Counted from the stretch's first letter, positions 20,535-31,794 are shown. The stretch is DNA of 64,000 bases from Silurus meridionalis (GCF_014805685.1 NC_060885.1:25719632-25783631); one strand, 5' to 3'. Made by a program: numbers and translations. The notes: a model not told the origin generated them from the letters alone.

Positions 20535-21560
20535 CACAAACTACTATTTACATACGTTACCTAGAGACGTTCCCCATTCTGGAACTTTAAGCTGCGTCGT
20601 GTCCAATCACGCCACACTGACCAGACCCTGACAAATGTGTGAGGGCCTCGGCATCTGCACGCAGGACAGAGGAGCCTGGAGTGACTCTGAGGTCGAAGCC
20701 ATAAAACCCAACAAAGGTCAATGGGCTGGACCAGCCTGCAGCGCTGCAAATGTCCTGGAGTGACACTCCAGCGGACCAAGCCGTAGAGGCCGCCACACTC
20801 TGGGTGGAATGAGCCCTGACCCCGAGCGGACTCGTAAGGTGAAAGTATGGCTTCCACTACCCACCTGCTTAACGTCTGCTTATTGTCCAGGAAACCTTTC
20901 CTATTAGGGCCATAGCAGACGAACAGCTGCCCCAACTTCCTCTATGGACTTGTCCTGTGGAGGTAAGTGTCCAGTGCTTGCATGGGACACCGTTGGTTCT
21001 GTTTCTCCTGGATGGGGGCTAGAAATTGAGGAGGGCAGAATGCCTGTAGCACGACAGGTCGTGTGGGAGCCGTAGGCACCTTAGGTACGTACCCAGGTTT
21101 TGTATACAGAAACACTCTGGCCATGCCAGGGGTAAATTCCAAAATTTGCCAAGAGAAAGGCGGTCTTGACCGACAGGTACCTAAGGGCCACTTTGTCCAA
21201 GGGCTAGAAGGGGGGGCTCGGATAGAGCCGCCAACACAACTGCCAAGTCCCAGACAGGCACTCTGGGTCGCGTCCCAGGCCTCAGCCTCCGGGCGCTTTA
21301 GAGAAAATGTGTCACCAGAGGGTGCCTACCCAGCGACTGCCCCGCAGGCGGGGTGATATATGCCACAATGGCGGGACATGTAAACCTTCAGGGTTGAAGG
21401 GGTTAACCCTGTGGCAAACTGTTCCTGTAAGAACTCCAGAACTGAAGCAATCGGGCAGTGCCATCATCATCCGTAATTACTCCGACAATGGCAGAGTCAT
21501 CAGAAAACTTCTGTCTGCAGGTGCCATGTTGCTGAGCTGAACATAAAGTCAGCAGTGTAG
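20535..21560 (-). mobile_element. DIRS-like retrotransposon remnant
   Basis: The terminal block ACATACGTTACCTAGAGACG at 20549-20568 is followed on the minus strand by the tyrosine recombinase C-terminal region and, farther upstream, by decayed sequence to about 21560. DIRS elements integrate with a tyrosine recombinase rather than a DDE integrase (family knowledge). Reverse transcriptase is not recognised here. Confidence 0.75.
20587..21240 (-). pseudogene. DIRS tyrosine recombinase, broken
   Basis: In one minus frame the C-terminal catalytic part reads V-R-A-H-S-T-Q-S-V-A-A, V-S-L-Q-D-I-C-S-A-A-G-W-S-S-P and F-Y-G-F-D-L. This is the DIRS recombinase pattern with the nucleophile Tyr. The H-x-x-R position shows Q instead of R. 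Upstream pieces QLFVCYGPNRKG (about 20890-20925), V-V-L-Q-A-F-C-P-P-Q-F (about 21010-21050) and G-Y-V-P-K-V-P lie in other frames, so there are frameshifts. It is a dead copy. Confidence 0.8.
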
Positions 21561-21613
21561 ACAGTAAAAAGGAACAGAGATGGAACTGTTCCCTCCAGTG
21601 TTTTAGACAACTA

Positions 21614-21960
21614 TGTCAGACTTTCAGGGTGCAGACCACGAACCGAAAGCGGGAGTAGCTCTATCATTTTTATTTAAGTAAACAGAGCACAACACAGAGT
21701 CAGTACGGGTTTAGTTCATAAAGCCAGTATAATCCGACAGGGAGATAATCCACACGGAAGGTAGAATCCTCAGAAACGAAAGTAAACATCGGAAGGATAG
21801 TAATCCACAGGAGCGATCCACGGAACCAGCGGCAAATGCTGGCAGTCTTGAAAAAGGTCCGTGTTTGTAGCCATAAAATAGGTCCGACCCGGGTGAGATG
21901 GGAATAACCAGCTTTTATGGGAAATCGTTAACGAGAGACACCTGTTATTGTATAAGTAGT
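21614..21960 (-). mobile_element. LTR fragment (Gypsy-like), reverse orientation
   Basis: It starts TGTCAGACTTTCAGGGTG and has the base composition and layout of the reverse-oriented LTRs at 9816, 22661 and 30732 (AGAGTTTATT-like signal, repeated ATCCAC). The far end has no CTGACA, so it is truncated near 21960. Confidence 0.5.
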
Positions 21961-22104
21961 TTTTATTTCCAATGCACCGACTGCTTCTTCCTGCTTCTTC
22001 GATTTTCTTATAGGCTTCACTTGCTTCCATTTTAACTATAAATAAAAAAAGAAATGGAACATAACCAAAGTTTTGTTTTATTTTAGTTAGAATTTTTGTG
22101 AAAT

Positions 22105-22400
22105 GATTAATATGGACATGAACAAGGAACTTTTCAGAACATCAACTGAAACAATATATTACATAAAGGCTAAGGTTTTGTTGTGTTGTATGTTACTTTC
22201 TTCAATAATAAAGTATTATCTGTAGCACTCAGTGATTCACCTGTCTTAAGCTTTAGACATTTTGGCTCAGTGTGCTTTAGTAGTCTACCGCTCATGAATC
22301 ACGTGAGTTTTAGTTTCCAACCTTGTGCCTGCAAATCGTTATATTTTAGTTTATTCATTTAATTATTTTAGTAATTTACTTAAGCTTACTTCTGACCTAT
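22105..22400 (+). repeat. unclassified interspersed repeat, plus copy
   Basis: Homologous in inverse orientation to 28145-28490. Shared blocks include GACATGAACAAGGAACTTTTC, ATCAACTGAAACAATAT, GTTTTGTTGTGTTGTATGTT, GTGATTCACCT and CTTGTGCCTGCAAATCGTT. It contains AATAATAAAGTA-like signals. No protein-coding frame. Confidence 0.75.
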
Positions 22401-22660
22401 TGTAACACGCAAGATTCCTACTGAGATAATTAAAGTGATCAAACAAGTAACACAGTAAAACTAGCAGTGTTAATCAAGCAGTGCTACTCTACATTTACTC
22501 AGAAAGAGTTAATTTAACAACAAAAAGTTAAAGATATTACCTAGTGTTAGTAAAAATTATCAGAGATAAATTCTGCCTCATTAACTTTACTCTGTTAAGC
22601 TCTGTCTATCAATCCAACCCAGAAGATCTGAAGAGAAGTTAAACTCTTAATTAATGTATT

Positions 22661-23063
22661 TATTATGCGAAGACACTGGAGGCGAAAGCCGAAGTGAAAG
22701 CAAACAAGAGTTTATTTGTGACACAGGGCAAATCCAAATAACACTCGCCTAGAAAGGTGAAATAAATCCGGTGGGGCGCAGCAGAAGCGCGGTCCATGGT
22801 GTAAGAACAACACAAAAAGGTAGTCGGTGTAAAGATCCACGGTGCGATTGGGAAGAAGCGGCACTGAACAGTCCACGGGTAACGCGTGTGACGAGCAGCA
22901 AAACCATAGACAATAACTGACAAAGTGAATGTGGAGGTGAGGGGTTTATATGGGTGTGGTGATGAGTGCCCAAAGAGTCTCAGGTGTGTGTGACTAGTAC
23001 GCTGGAGAGGAGCTTCGAGCGGGCATGGCCCGCACAGGAGAAGGATCAGGGAGCTCCCTGACA
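22661..23063 (-). mobile_element. probable solo LTR (Gypsy-like), reverse orientation
   Basis: It ends ...GGGAGCTCCCTGACA and is flanked by GTATT on both sides (22656-22660 and 23064-23068). The left end has decayed (TATTATGCG). Read on the minus strand it starts TGTCAGGGAGCTCCCTGATC, comparable to the LTR starts at 10164 and 31239. Confidence 0.75.
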
Positions 23064-23068
23064 GTATT

Positions 23069-23897
23069 AAAACTTTTAATATTTTATGTGAATAAATGTG
23101 CTCATATTACTGCAAACATTGTAGTTTTATGAACTTTGTGTAATTTGGGTGGTTCAAACTCTGCAAAAACATCCGGTGAATAAATATATTTGTTGTAATG
23201 ATAAATCTTAAACAATATCAATAATCTTATATAGTTTATTATTTTTGTTGCAGTTAACTTTGGTATATCCCATTTATTTGTATATTGTTATTTTTAAAAG
23301 TTGAATTACCTAAAGTCAAGAGCATTAACAACCAAATGTTTATGTATTAAATGGTCGAAATTGCAATGTTTAAATTTAAAGACCTTGTTAAAAATACTAT
23401 AATGACTATGCAAACTGTTGCAAGAGAATTTCTCTACCTATTTATTTGGTACAAAACCTTTGCTGACACAGAGAGCTTCACAATCTTTCAACCATGCGAT
23501 ATTCTTGTTTCTGTGTTGCAAATAGTACTGGGAAGTTAATAATTTAGATATAAACACTGATGTCTGTGATAGATATCAAGATAGAGCAAATCACCTTTTG
23601 GAAATAACTTCAAATAACGATTGTATACATTGTGTACATTGTTACGCACCTAGGTGATGGCAAGAGACTGGTAAAAATATATGTGTCAATGAATCATTCA
23701 TTTCAAAGTTATTTCAAATATTTATTCAGTGATGGAACATTTTAGATTCTAATAGACTCCAGCAACGTACATCTTGTGGGAACCTCTAGTAAATTACATG
23801 TTATTTTGTTTTATTTAGAGAATATCTCTGTTTAAAACAACAAAAAAATGTGATTCTCAATTTATCCAGAATCAAGCAGCTCTATACTTTTACTATA
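23069..23897. other. AT-rich intron, nothing recognised
   Basis: No coding frame or paired terminal repeat that I can support. Confidence 0.45.
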
Positions 23898-25191
23898 CAG
23901 TGGGGCAAAAAAGTATTTAGTCAGCCACCAATTGTGCAAGTTCTCCCACTTAAAAAGATGAGAGAGGCCTGTAATTTTACACTTCAACTATGAAAGACAA
24001 AATGAGAAAAAAAAATCCATAAAATCACATCGTCTGATTTTTTTATATTTTATTTGCAAATTATGGTGAAAAATAAGTATTTGATCAATAACAAAAGTTT
24101 ATCTCAATAAGTTATATACCCAATAGTTATATACTCTTTGTTGGCAATGACAGAGATCAAACGTTTTCTGTAAGTCTCCAAAAGGTTTTTACACACTGTT
24201 GCTGGTAGTTTGGCCCATTCCTCCATGCAGATCTCCTTTAGAGCAGTGATGTTTTGGGGCTGTCGCTGGGCAACATGAATTTTCAACTCCTTCCAAAGAT
24301 TTTCTATGAGGTTGAGATCTGGAGCCTGGCTAGGCCACTCCGGGACTGTGAAACACTTCTTACGAAGCCACTCCTTCGTTGCCCTGGCGGTGTGTTTGGG
24401 ATCATTGTCATGCTGAAGACCCAGCCACATTTCATCTTCAATGCCCTTGCTGATGGAAGGAGGTTCTCAAAATCTCATGATACGTGGCCCCATTCATTAT
24501 TTCCTTTACACGGATCAGTTGTCCTGGTCCCTTTGCAGAAAAACAGCCCCAAAGGATGTTTCACCTCCATGCTTCACAGTAGGTATGGTGTTCTTTGGAT
24601 GTAACTCTGGAAGCAATCTTTCTCCTCCAAACAGGACTAGTTGAGTTTTTACCAAAAAGTTCTATTTTGGTTTCATCTGACCATTTGACATTCTCCCAAT
24701 CCTCTTCTGGATCATCCAAATGCTTTCTAGCAAACTTCAGATGGGCCCAGACATGTACTGGCTTAAGCATGGGGACATGTCTGGCACTGCAGGATTTGAG
24801 TCCCTGGCGGCGTAGTGTTACTGATGGTAGCCTTTGTTACTTTGGTCCCAGCTCTCTGCAGGCCATTCATTAGGTCCTCCTGTGAGGTTCTGAGATTTTT
24901 TTCAAACAGGTGCCATTAATACAGGTAACAAGTGGAGGACAGAGGAGCCTCTTAAAGAAGTCAGTGAGAGCCAGAAACCTTGCTTTTTGAAGGTGACCAA
25001 ATACTTATTTTCACCATAATTTGCAAATAAATTCTTTACAAATCAGACAATGTGATTTTTGGGATTTTTTTTCTCATTTTGTCTCTCATAGTTGAAGTGT
25101 ACCTATGATGAAAATTACAGGCCTCTCTCATATTTTTAAGTGGTAGAACTTGCACACTTGGTGGCTAACTAAATACTTTTTTGCCCCACTG
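23898..25191 (-). mobile_element. Tc1-like transposon lacking the transposase N-terminus
   Basis: The terminal inverted repeats are CAGTGGGGCAAAAAAGTATT and the inverse of AATACTTTTTTGCCCCACTG, with TA on both sides (23896-23897 and 25192-25193). The transposase is on the minus strand. A deletion at about 24895, at a T-run, removes the whole helix-turn-helix region, leaving a 1.29-kb non-autonomous element. Confidence 0.95.
24104..24860 (-). pseudogene. Tc1-like transposase catalytic part
   Basis: The upstream piece 24561-24770 has LKPVHVWAHLKFARKH and W-S-D-E-T-K-I-E-L-F-G (first catalytic Asp). The downstream piece 24104-24430 has [17 protein letters not shown] (second Asp) and [14 protein letters not shown] (catalytic Glu), ending with a plausible C-terminus. 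A frameshift between 24430 and 24561 separates them, and the DNA-binding N-terminus is deleted. All three DDE residues can be seen, but no single protein contains them. Confidence 0.88.
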
Positions 25192-25449
25192 TATAATTGT
25201 ATGTGTTTAGGAACTATAGGCCTATTTGGTTAATTTTATTAGAATAAACAAACAAACAAAATCATTTGTTATAAATAAACAAATAAACACCCCTTAAATT
25301 TCAGCAACAATTTTATTTATATATCTTTTCAACAGACAGTGTTACAGCAATTAAACATGGATATATTTTAGAGTAGTCAATGTGCAGCTTGAATAGAAGT
25401 ATAGATTTACTGTCCTCTGAAAATAATTCAACATACAGCCATTACTGTA

Positions 25450-26772
25450 TAAATAGCTGGCAACAAATGTAAGTACACCATAAGGAAACATATTAAAACT
25501 GTGTCCAAAGTGTCAATATTTTGTGTGAGCACCTTGCTATCTAGCATGGCCTTAATGGAGTATGGGGCATGGATCTCACCAGAGCAGAAAAGTTGTTGCT
25601 AGGATCCTCTTCCACTCCACTATTATGACATCGTGGAGCTGATAGATGTTGGACACATGGCGCTTCTCTGCCTTCCGCTTAAGGATGGCCCACAGATGGG
25701 TTCACAATAGGGTTCAGGTCTGGAGATATACTTGGCCACCTTCAGCAAAGCAGTTGTCATCTTTGCAGTGTGTTTGGGGACGGTTTAATATTGGAAAACT
25801 GCCCTTCATCCCAGTTTCTAAAGGGAGGGCATTGTGTTCTGCTTCAGAATTTTACATTACATGTTGAAATCCATGTTTCCATCAATGAACTGCAGCTCCC
25901 CGGTACCTGATGCTTGACTGTTGGCAAGACACAATTTTCTTAGTATTCCTCACCAGGGCATTGCCACACATGCTGGACATCATCTGATTCAAATAAGTTT
26001 ATCTTAGTCTCATTAGACCAAAGGACATGATTCCAGTAATTTATGCTCTTGGACAGGGTGTCTTCAGCAAACTGTTTGCAGGCTTTTTTGTGAGCAATCT
26101 GCAGAAGAGGCTTCCTTTTGGGATGACGGCCATGCCAACCGACATGTTGCAGTGTGTAGTGTATGGTCCGAGCACTGACAAGCAGTCCTTCAGCTTCAGC
26201 TGCAACCTCTAAAGCAATGTTGGCAGCACTCATTGCGTCTGTTTTTTGAAGCCAGCTTCCACACCTGACACACAGCATGACCTAACTTCTTTAATCAACC
26301 CCTGCAAGGCCTGTTCCAAATGAAACCCATTTTAGAAAACTTCTGTATGACCCTGGTCACTGTACTGTAACTCAGTTTCAATCTTTAAATCCAAACCTCA
26401 GAGAGTTCTTTTTCCATATTGAACATCCAGTGGGCAGTATGAGAGAATTGTACTCATTGTATTTAATTTTACCTGCACAAGTTTGTACGGTCTTGTCAAG
26501 CAGACAGAAAACATGAACATGATGAATAGGACATGTGGCTTTACATGGTTAAACAACCTACAGCTGTTACTACTTAAAAAAAAACCCTCTTTTGTTGGTA
26601 GGTATTTTGACAATAATGGTTGAGAACAGTAAATCTATATTGTTATACAAGCTCCACACTGACTACTTTAAAATATATCCAAGGTAAATTTCTATAGTAA
26701 TGGCCCTTTGAGAAGATATACTAAAATGTTTGCAAAAAGTGAGGGATGTACTTACTTTCGTGAGTGTATTTA
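25450..26772 (-). mobile_element. Tc1-like transposon, moderately degenerate
   Basis: Imperfect terminal repeats TAAATAGCTGGCAACAAATG on the left and the inverse of ...TACTTTCGTGAGTGTATTTA on the right share AAGTAAGTAC-like cores. A minus-strand frame at 25940-26278 carries the middle of the transposase. Length is about 1.3 kb. Confidence 0.85.
25940..26278 (-). pseudogene. Tc1-like transposase central fragment
   Basis: 112 codons with V-S-A-R-T-I-H-Y-T-L-Q-H-V-G (second helix-turn-helix) and K-K-A-C-K-Q-F-A-E-D. N-H-V-L-W-S-N-E-T-K-I-N-L-F follows, at the place of the usual W-S-D-E-T-K. The first catalytic Asp is replaced by Asn, so even this segment is catalytically dead. Remaining parts lie in other frames. 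Confidence 0.85.
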
Positions 26773-28144
26773 AATGATTAATTGGATTTGGTTTTTTTTT
26801 TTTAATAATTAGATGTTTTGCTTATTATAACTATATAAAACTCTAATTCAGGGTATTTATGTATAAAAGTGTATTTAAATAATGCAAAAGCCAAATATTT
26901 AGTTTAACTATCTTTGATTTAGACATTTTAAATCCTATAGAGGCTGCTTGTTAAGGAGTGCATGAGGGATTTCTCCTTTAAACAAATTCACTTGTTGTGA
27001 ATGATTCCTTCTGGAAAAAAACAACAACCAAACAATACAACAGCATTGGAGTATGCAAGGTGAAGCAATTTGTGTAAATCAACATTTGCAGATGGCAAAT
27101 TGACAAGCATGCTTGAAATGAAATATGAATACAACACTGTTTTGACAATTTTTGCTTAAAAATACACAGATATTTTGTCAATTTGTGAAGATATAAGCAT
27201 CTGAAATATATAAATGATTTAATTTTTGCACACTAATTAAATGATGTATGTATAAACACTGAAAACAAGCATTTGAATGTAGTAAAGCCCCAGTAAATCA
27301 TGTTTAAAAACAGATGAGTTAACTGTTGTAGCAGACAAATGCTATAAAAAGAGAATGCAATGGAGAAACGCAGCAAGCTAACAAGCTGGATTGAAGAATG
27401 AAAAAATATGCATTGGTGTACAAATGCATAATAATTAGCTGAAAACCTCAACAGTGTCAACATTTTTTATCGTTTGCTGTTTTTAGATTTAGTGTTTGTT
27501 CGAACCGTTTTAATTTAATCCATCACTATGTCACGAGCGAGGTGATTGCGGAACCTGATGCTTGCAAGTCACGACAAAACAGATCCAGTGCGACTCTCCG
27601 AATTAGCAATCAAACAGTTTACACAATAGCACTTTATTAAAGTATTGTTAGTGTTAATATGGTTCTCACACAGGTTCACACACATTCCTTTGTCTGTTCA
27701 GTGTCTACAGAATATTTACAATGTTAGTATGTAAGGTATACAGGAAGTCTTTATCTGGGCTCACACATCTCTAGCTAGTATGTCTTCTTATAAAAACAGG
27801 AAACAGCTTTAGTTCAGGCTTTCTTTCCAATATGTATATATACTTGTCTGTTGAATGCATTAGCCCGAAGAACAACATTGCTCCTTTCTGTATGCTGTGT
27901 GATTCTTCCCTGATCAGAAAAGGCACCACGAGCATTGTAGATCATATGGAAAACCTCTCCAAGAATTAAGTTTTGTTTGGGCATAAGTAAACCAATTTCA
28001 CATGATGACGATTGTAGACTTTTAGCTTACCGTGCTGATGTTTCGCTTCATCCGGCACGGGACAAGATTTGACAGGTGAATGCGGGTAAAATACTCATGT
28101 GTTTGCGGGTTGCGGGAAAATAAAATAATTCGTGGAACTTCCAC
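26773..28144. other. AT-rich intron, possible decayed LTR
   Basis: 27525-27900 (TGTCACGAGCGAGGTGATTG..., then a TTTATTAAAG signal) has LTR-like character, but I find no matching end or target duplication. The rest shows nothing that I can name. Confidence 0.35.
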
Positions 28145-28490
28145 AAAATGGTCTTAAAAATATATAAAAAAATAAATTACTTAAGACAAATAAACTGTTA
28201 AGTATTTACTGCACAATTGCAACTAAAATAAAATAAAACGATTTACAGGTACAAGGTCAGAAGCTAACTTGCACGTGGTTCATGCGTGGTAGACAGCACG
28301 CCAAGGCAAAATGCCTAAATGCAAGACAAAGGTGAATCATTGAATGTTACAGATATTACTTCTTTATTAAAGAAATGAACATACAACACAACAAAACCTT
28401 GACCTGTTTTAATATGATATTGTTTCAGTTGATGTTCAGTTGTATGTTCTGAAAAGTTCCTTGTTCATGTCCATGTTCTTCATTTACACA
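28145..28490 (-). repeat. unclassified interspersed repeat, minus copy
   Basis: The inverse-orientation partner of 22105-22400. The pair shares several blocks of 15-20 bp and is diverged elsewhere. Immediately left is a G-rich stretch (GCGGGTTGCGGGAAAATAAA) that may be part of the element. Confidence 0.7.
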
Positions 28491-28709
28491 AAAAGTCAAA
28501 CTCAACTAAAATGATATGTTTGTTAATAGACTTGGAATCTGCCTCTCCACAAGCCTCTCTTTTGCTTGTCAAATTGGTCCCTGTTTTCATCCATTTACTT
28601 GACTGACTCACAAGATACACTCATTATTGAGGAAAGCTCTGTTCAAGTAAAAGAATGAGACTAGATTATGAATCTAAAAAGGTGGGCATATATTTTCTCC
28701 CAAGATATA

Positions 28710-28850
28710 CAGTACAGACCAAAAGTTTGGACACACCTTCTCGTTCAAAGAGTTTTCTTTATTTTCATGACTATGAAAATTGTAGATTCACACTGAAGGC
28801 ATCAAAACTATGAATTAACACGTGAAATTATATATGGAATTATAATTCCA
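28710..28850. mobile_element. Tc1-like terminal inverted repeat fragment
   Basis: After TA, CAGTACAGACCAAAAGTTTG begins a familiar fish Tc1 terminus, followed by GTAGATTCACACTGAAGGCA. The element is cut off near 28850, where the LTR-element interior begins. Confidence 0.75.
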
Positions 28851-28853
28851 TAT

Positions 28854-30269
28854 TCAATGGTGGTGAGACGCAAAGCCTTTGGATGAGACGGAGGAGTTTG
28901 GGGGCAAGACGTCGCCTCCAGGGGAGCAAAGGAGCAAGACGTCGCCTTTAGGGGTGCCCAAGAGCGAGACGTCGCCGATGAAGAAGCTCGGGGGTGAAAC
29001 GTCGCCATCGGAGGAGCTCTGAGGCGTGACGTTGTCAACGGAGGAACTCTGGGGTGAGACTTCGCCAACGGGGAAGCTCAGGAGAGAGACGTCGCCATTG
29101 GAGGAGCTGTGGGTTGCCAAGCGACCGTCACAGGCAGACGGAGCTGATATGGTCTCCTCTTGTGGCCGGGCGGTGGCACGATGACCCTTTTGCGGCTGGG
29201 TGGCGGCACGACGTCCTTTTCGCGGCCGGCCGATGGCACGACGTCCCTTTCGCGGCCGGGCGGCGGCACGGAGTCCTTCTCGTGGCCAGGTGGCAGCACG
29301 ACATCCCTTTCGCGGCCTTGGGGCTGTGCTGAGTGCTCTGGGGAGCACCAGGGCAGAACGGAGCTGTCCTGGAGATCCGGGAGTGGAACTGAGCTCGCCT
29401 GGAGACCTTGGAGCGGAGAGGAGCTCTCGGGGACACTGTGGAGTGGAGAGGAGCTCTCGGGGACATTGTGGAGCGGAGAGGAGCTCTCTGGGACTCTCTG
29501 GAGCAGAGAGAAGCTCTCGGGGACTCTGTGGAGCGGAGAGGAGCTCTCGGAGACGCTCTGTGACAGAGAGGAGCTTTCTGTGGAGACCTGGAGCGGAGCT
29601 GGGCTCTCATGGAGGTCCGGGGGCTGGGCTCTCATGGACACACTGGAGCGGAACCGAGCTGTCCCGGAAACCCTGGAGTGGAAAGGAACTCTCCTGAAAA
29701 TCCTGGAGCGGAACGGAGCTGTCCCGGAAACTCTGGAGCAAGAGGTGCTCTCGGGGACACACTGGAGCGGAGCTGGGTTCTCCTGGAGGTCCTGGTGCAG
29801 GGTGAGGATCTCCTGAAGGCCCGGGGGCGGCGCAGAGCCGTCCTGCAGGATGTGGAGCAGGGCGGAGATCTCCTGGAGATCTCCTGGAGCGAAACTGAGC
29901 TTGCCTGGATTCCTTGGAGCTGAGAGGAGCTCCCGGAGACATGCTGGAGCTGAGAGGAGCTCTCGGAGACGCTCTGGGACAGAGAGGAGCTCTCTGTGGA
30001 GACCTGGAGCAGAGCTGAGCTCTCCTGGAGCGGAGCTGAGCTCTCCTGGAGGTCCTGGGACGGAGCCGAGCTCTCCTGGAGGTCCTGGGACGGAGCCGAG
30101 CTCTCCTGAAGGTCCTGGGATGGAGCCGAGCTCTCTTCAGGACTCTGGAGCGGAACGGAGCTCTCTTCAGGACTCTGGAGCGGAAAAAGTCCTCCTGGAA
30201 ACCCTGGGGTGGAGCCTGCTCAGAATCGAGAGGGTTGCAATGCAGATACTCCGGATTCATCCCGAACAT
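28854..30269 (-). pseudogene. Pro/Ser-rich repetitive ORF of the LTR element
   Basis: Three overlapping open frames (28854-29348, 29078-29641 and 29607-30269) cover the region. The repeating peptide theme in the middle frame is P-E-S-S-S-P-L-[HQ]-x-V, with a DNA unit near 30-36 bp (CTGGAGCGGAGAGGAGCTCT on plus). Toward the left, a second unit encodes R-E-R-D-V-V-P-P-P-G. No known domain is visible. Frames change between repeats, as expected for an eroded repetitive coding region. It could be a gag-like region of the element or an unrelated captured repeat. Confidence 0.5.
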
Positions 30270-30667
30270 CCCCGTGAGAAGCTCAATGAAATGAGTACAC
30301 GAGCGGAAATCCCCTCCGAATGTGCTCCACAGCTTACTGGCGAGAGAGAGAGAGAGTCTCCAGACAAGAGGGAGATATGGAGCCTGATTTTAGCTGTTTC
30401 GGTGGTGTAAGAGGAAAGAATAGAAACACATATATTTACCCACGCTCCATACAAAAACGCTTCACTCCGCCATATCGCAGGAAAAGCGAGCCGGGAATTC
30501 CATAAGACTCGCAGGGGGGGCGTGGTGCGGCCGTGCTTGCACGTTCCCAAGCCGGCGAGGATGAATCGGCTGCGTGCTTCCGGGTGTTTCCAGAGGCGGA
30601 GCTTGGCCGTCGCTTCATCGTGGCACAGCGAATCCTCCATCCGATGTTTGATTCGTGCTGGGACCAC
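30257..30667 (-). pseudogene. hypothetical ORF next to the LTR
   Basis: 136 codons upstream of the repetitive region and just inside the LTR. It starts V-P-A-R-I-K-H-R-M-E-D-S-L-C-H-D-E and has no domain that I recognise. It may be the leader or start of the element's own ORF; the second half (L-S-G-D-S-L-S-L-S-P) follows an AGAGAG tract and looks non-coding. Confidence 0.3.
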
Positions 30668-30731
30668 GGCAGCAACCCGATCAATTTATTTTATTTTTTT
30701 TCTTCAATCCCTTTCAGGAAGTTTGTTATTC

Positions 30732-31239
30732 TGTCAGGGTGTGAGTGAAACAAAAGGCAGAAGCCGGAGTACAGCTCGCTTGGGTTTTAATGGCATGCGT
30801 GAGAGAGAGATACACACGCACACACACACACGCGCACAGCAGTCCTCCGGTTGAGAGAGAGAGTCTGAGTTGCGCATTGGGAGAAGCGTAGCTGACCCGA
30901 GATGCACAGGGAGGGGAAGCGCAGCCGGTACGGGATTCTGGAGTCCGAATGGAACGGATGAGTGGAGTCCTGTATGAAAACCGGAACGCGAAAACATGCA
31001 GCACGGATAGTCTAACATAAACAATAACGAACGGGGAGTGGGAGTGAATGAAAAGCTTATATAGAAGCGGGGTGGAGTGATGAGGAGCTTCAGGTGTGCG
31101 TGATTAGGCCTGGAGCTCCAGAGAGAGTGGAGGCATGATTGATGATGAGCTCCAGGTGTGCGTGGTTAAACCTGGAGCTCTAGGGAGAGCGGAGTCATAG
31201 AGAGCCACCAAAGGGGGCGTGGCAGGTGGATCCCTGACA
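30732..31239 (-). repeat. LTR (Gypsy-like), reverse orientation
   Basis: 508 bp from TGTCAGGGTGTGAG to GGATCCCTGACA. On the minus strand it starts TGTCAGGGATCCACCTGCCA, very close to the starts of the LTRs at 9816-10164 and 43205. It includes a GA/CA-rich stretch (30798-30840) and two related copies of a CAGGTGTGCGTG...CCTGGAGCTC unit at about 31090-31180. Only one flank can be checked, so no target duplication is shown. Confidence 0.8.
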
Positions 31240-31325
31240 ATATTGTAACAATAATGATCTTAAATTAAACGAAAAAATAACCAATGTTTACCTTGGAGGA
31301 GAGTAAGTGCTGTGGTGTGAGGGTG

Positions 31326-31794
31326 TCAGGGCAGTGATGCATAGGAAATGGGAGTAACTAAATCACAGGAAACTAAAGCAGAGTTCACATAACATTCAAC
31401 TGACTCCTCTTCACTTGCCGGTGGATTGTCGGAATAGTAGAGGAGAAGAGGCTTTATTTTCAAATCTCCACTTGCATTAACAAAATGGTTAGGTGATATT
31501 TCATTGGCTTGTGTCCAGGCAATGCAGTCTCTTCTGCATTTTCTTCCAAAAGAGGCCTGTCTCATCGCAGTTGAAAACTTGTTGCAGAAGGTATTGTTCT
31601 GAAACCACAAACCTTTTGAAGTCATCCACAAATGCCTCTGCTGCCTTAACATCTGAGCTTGCTGCTTCTCTATGCCTCACAACGCTATGAATGCCTGTTC
31701 TTCTCCTCAAGTTATCAAACCAGCCTCGGCTTGCTTTGAAATTTCCGTCATCGTTCGATGTACCTTTCGACATTGCTACTAGATCGGCACACAA
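31326..31794 (-). pseudogene. Tigger-like transposase fragment
   Basis: The frame 31501-31794 reads FKASRGWFDNLRRRTGIHS, then V-V-S-E-Q-Y-L-L-Q-Q and FNCDETGLFWKKM, whose Asp is the first DDE residue. A second frame (31326-31652) continues with L-K-I-K-P-L-L-L-Y-Y-S-D-N-P. A shift separates them, and the remaining catalytic residues are absent. Confidence 0.85.

Larger units (their letters stand above)
28854..31239 (-). mobile_element. LTR retrotransposon fragment: LTR plus repetitive Pro/Ser-rich interior
   Basis: On the minus strand, an LTR (31239 down to 30732) is followed by an interior with repeated coding-like units and no recognisable pol. The second LTR is absent; the interior ends at a Tc1 terminus. 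The interior is strikingly GC-rich compared with the surrounding intron. Confidence 0.7.

Noticed and set aside
27525..27905. LTR-like TGTCACGAGCGAGG sequence
   Set aside because: No matching CA end, no duplication and no second copy in the window.
29160..30410. Plus-strand Gly/Glu/Ser-rich ORFs of up to 218 codons
   Set aside because: Antisense shadows of the minus-strand repetitive region; the element's LTR orientation favours minus.
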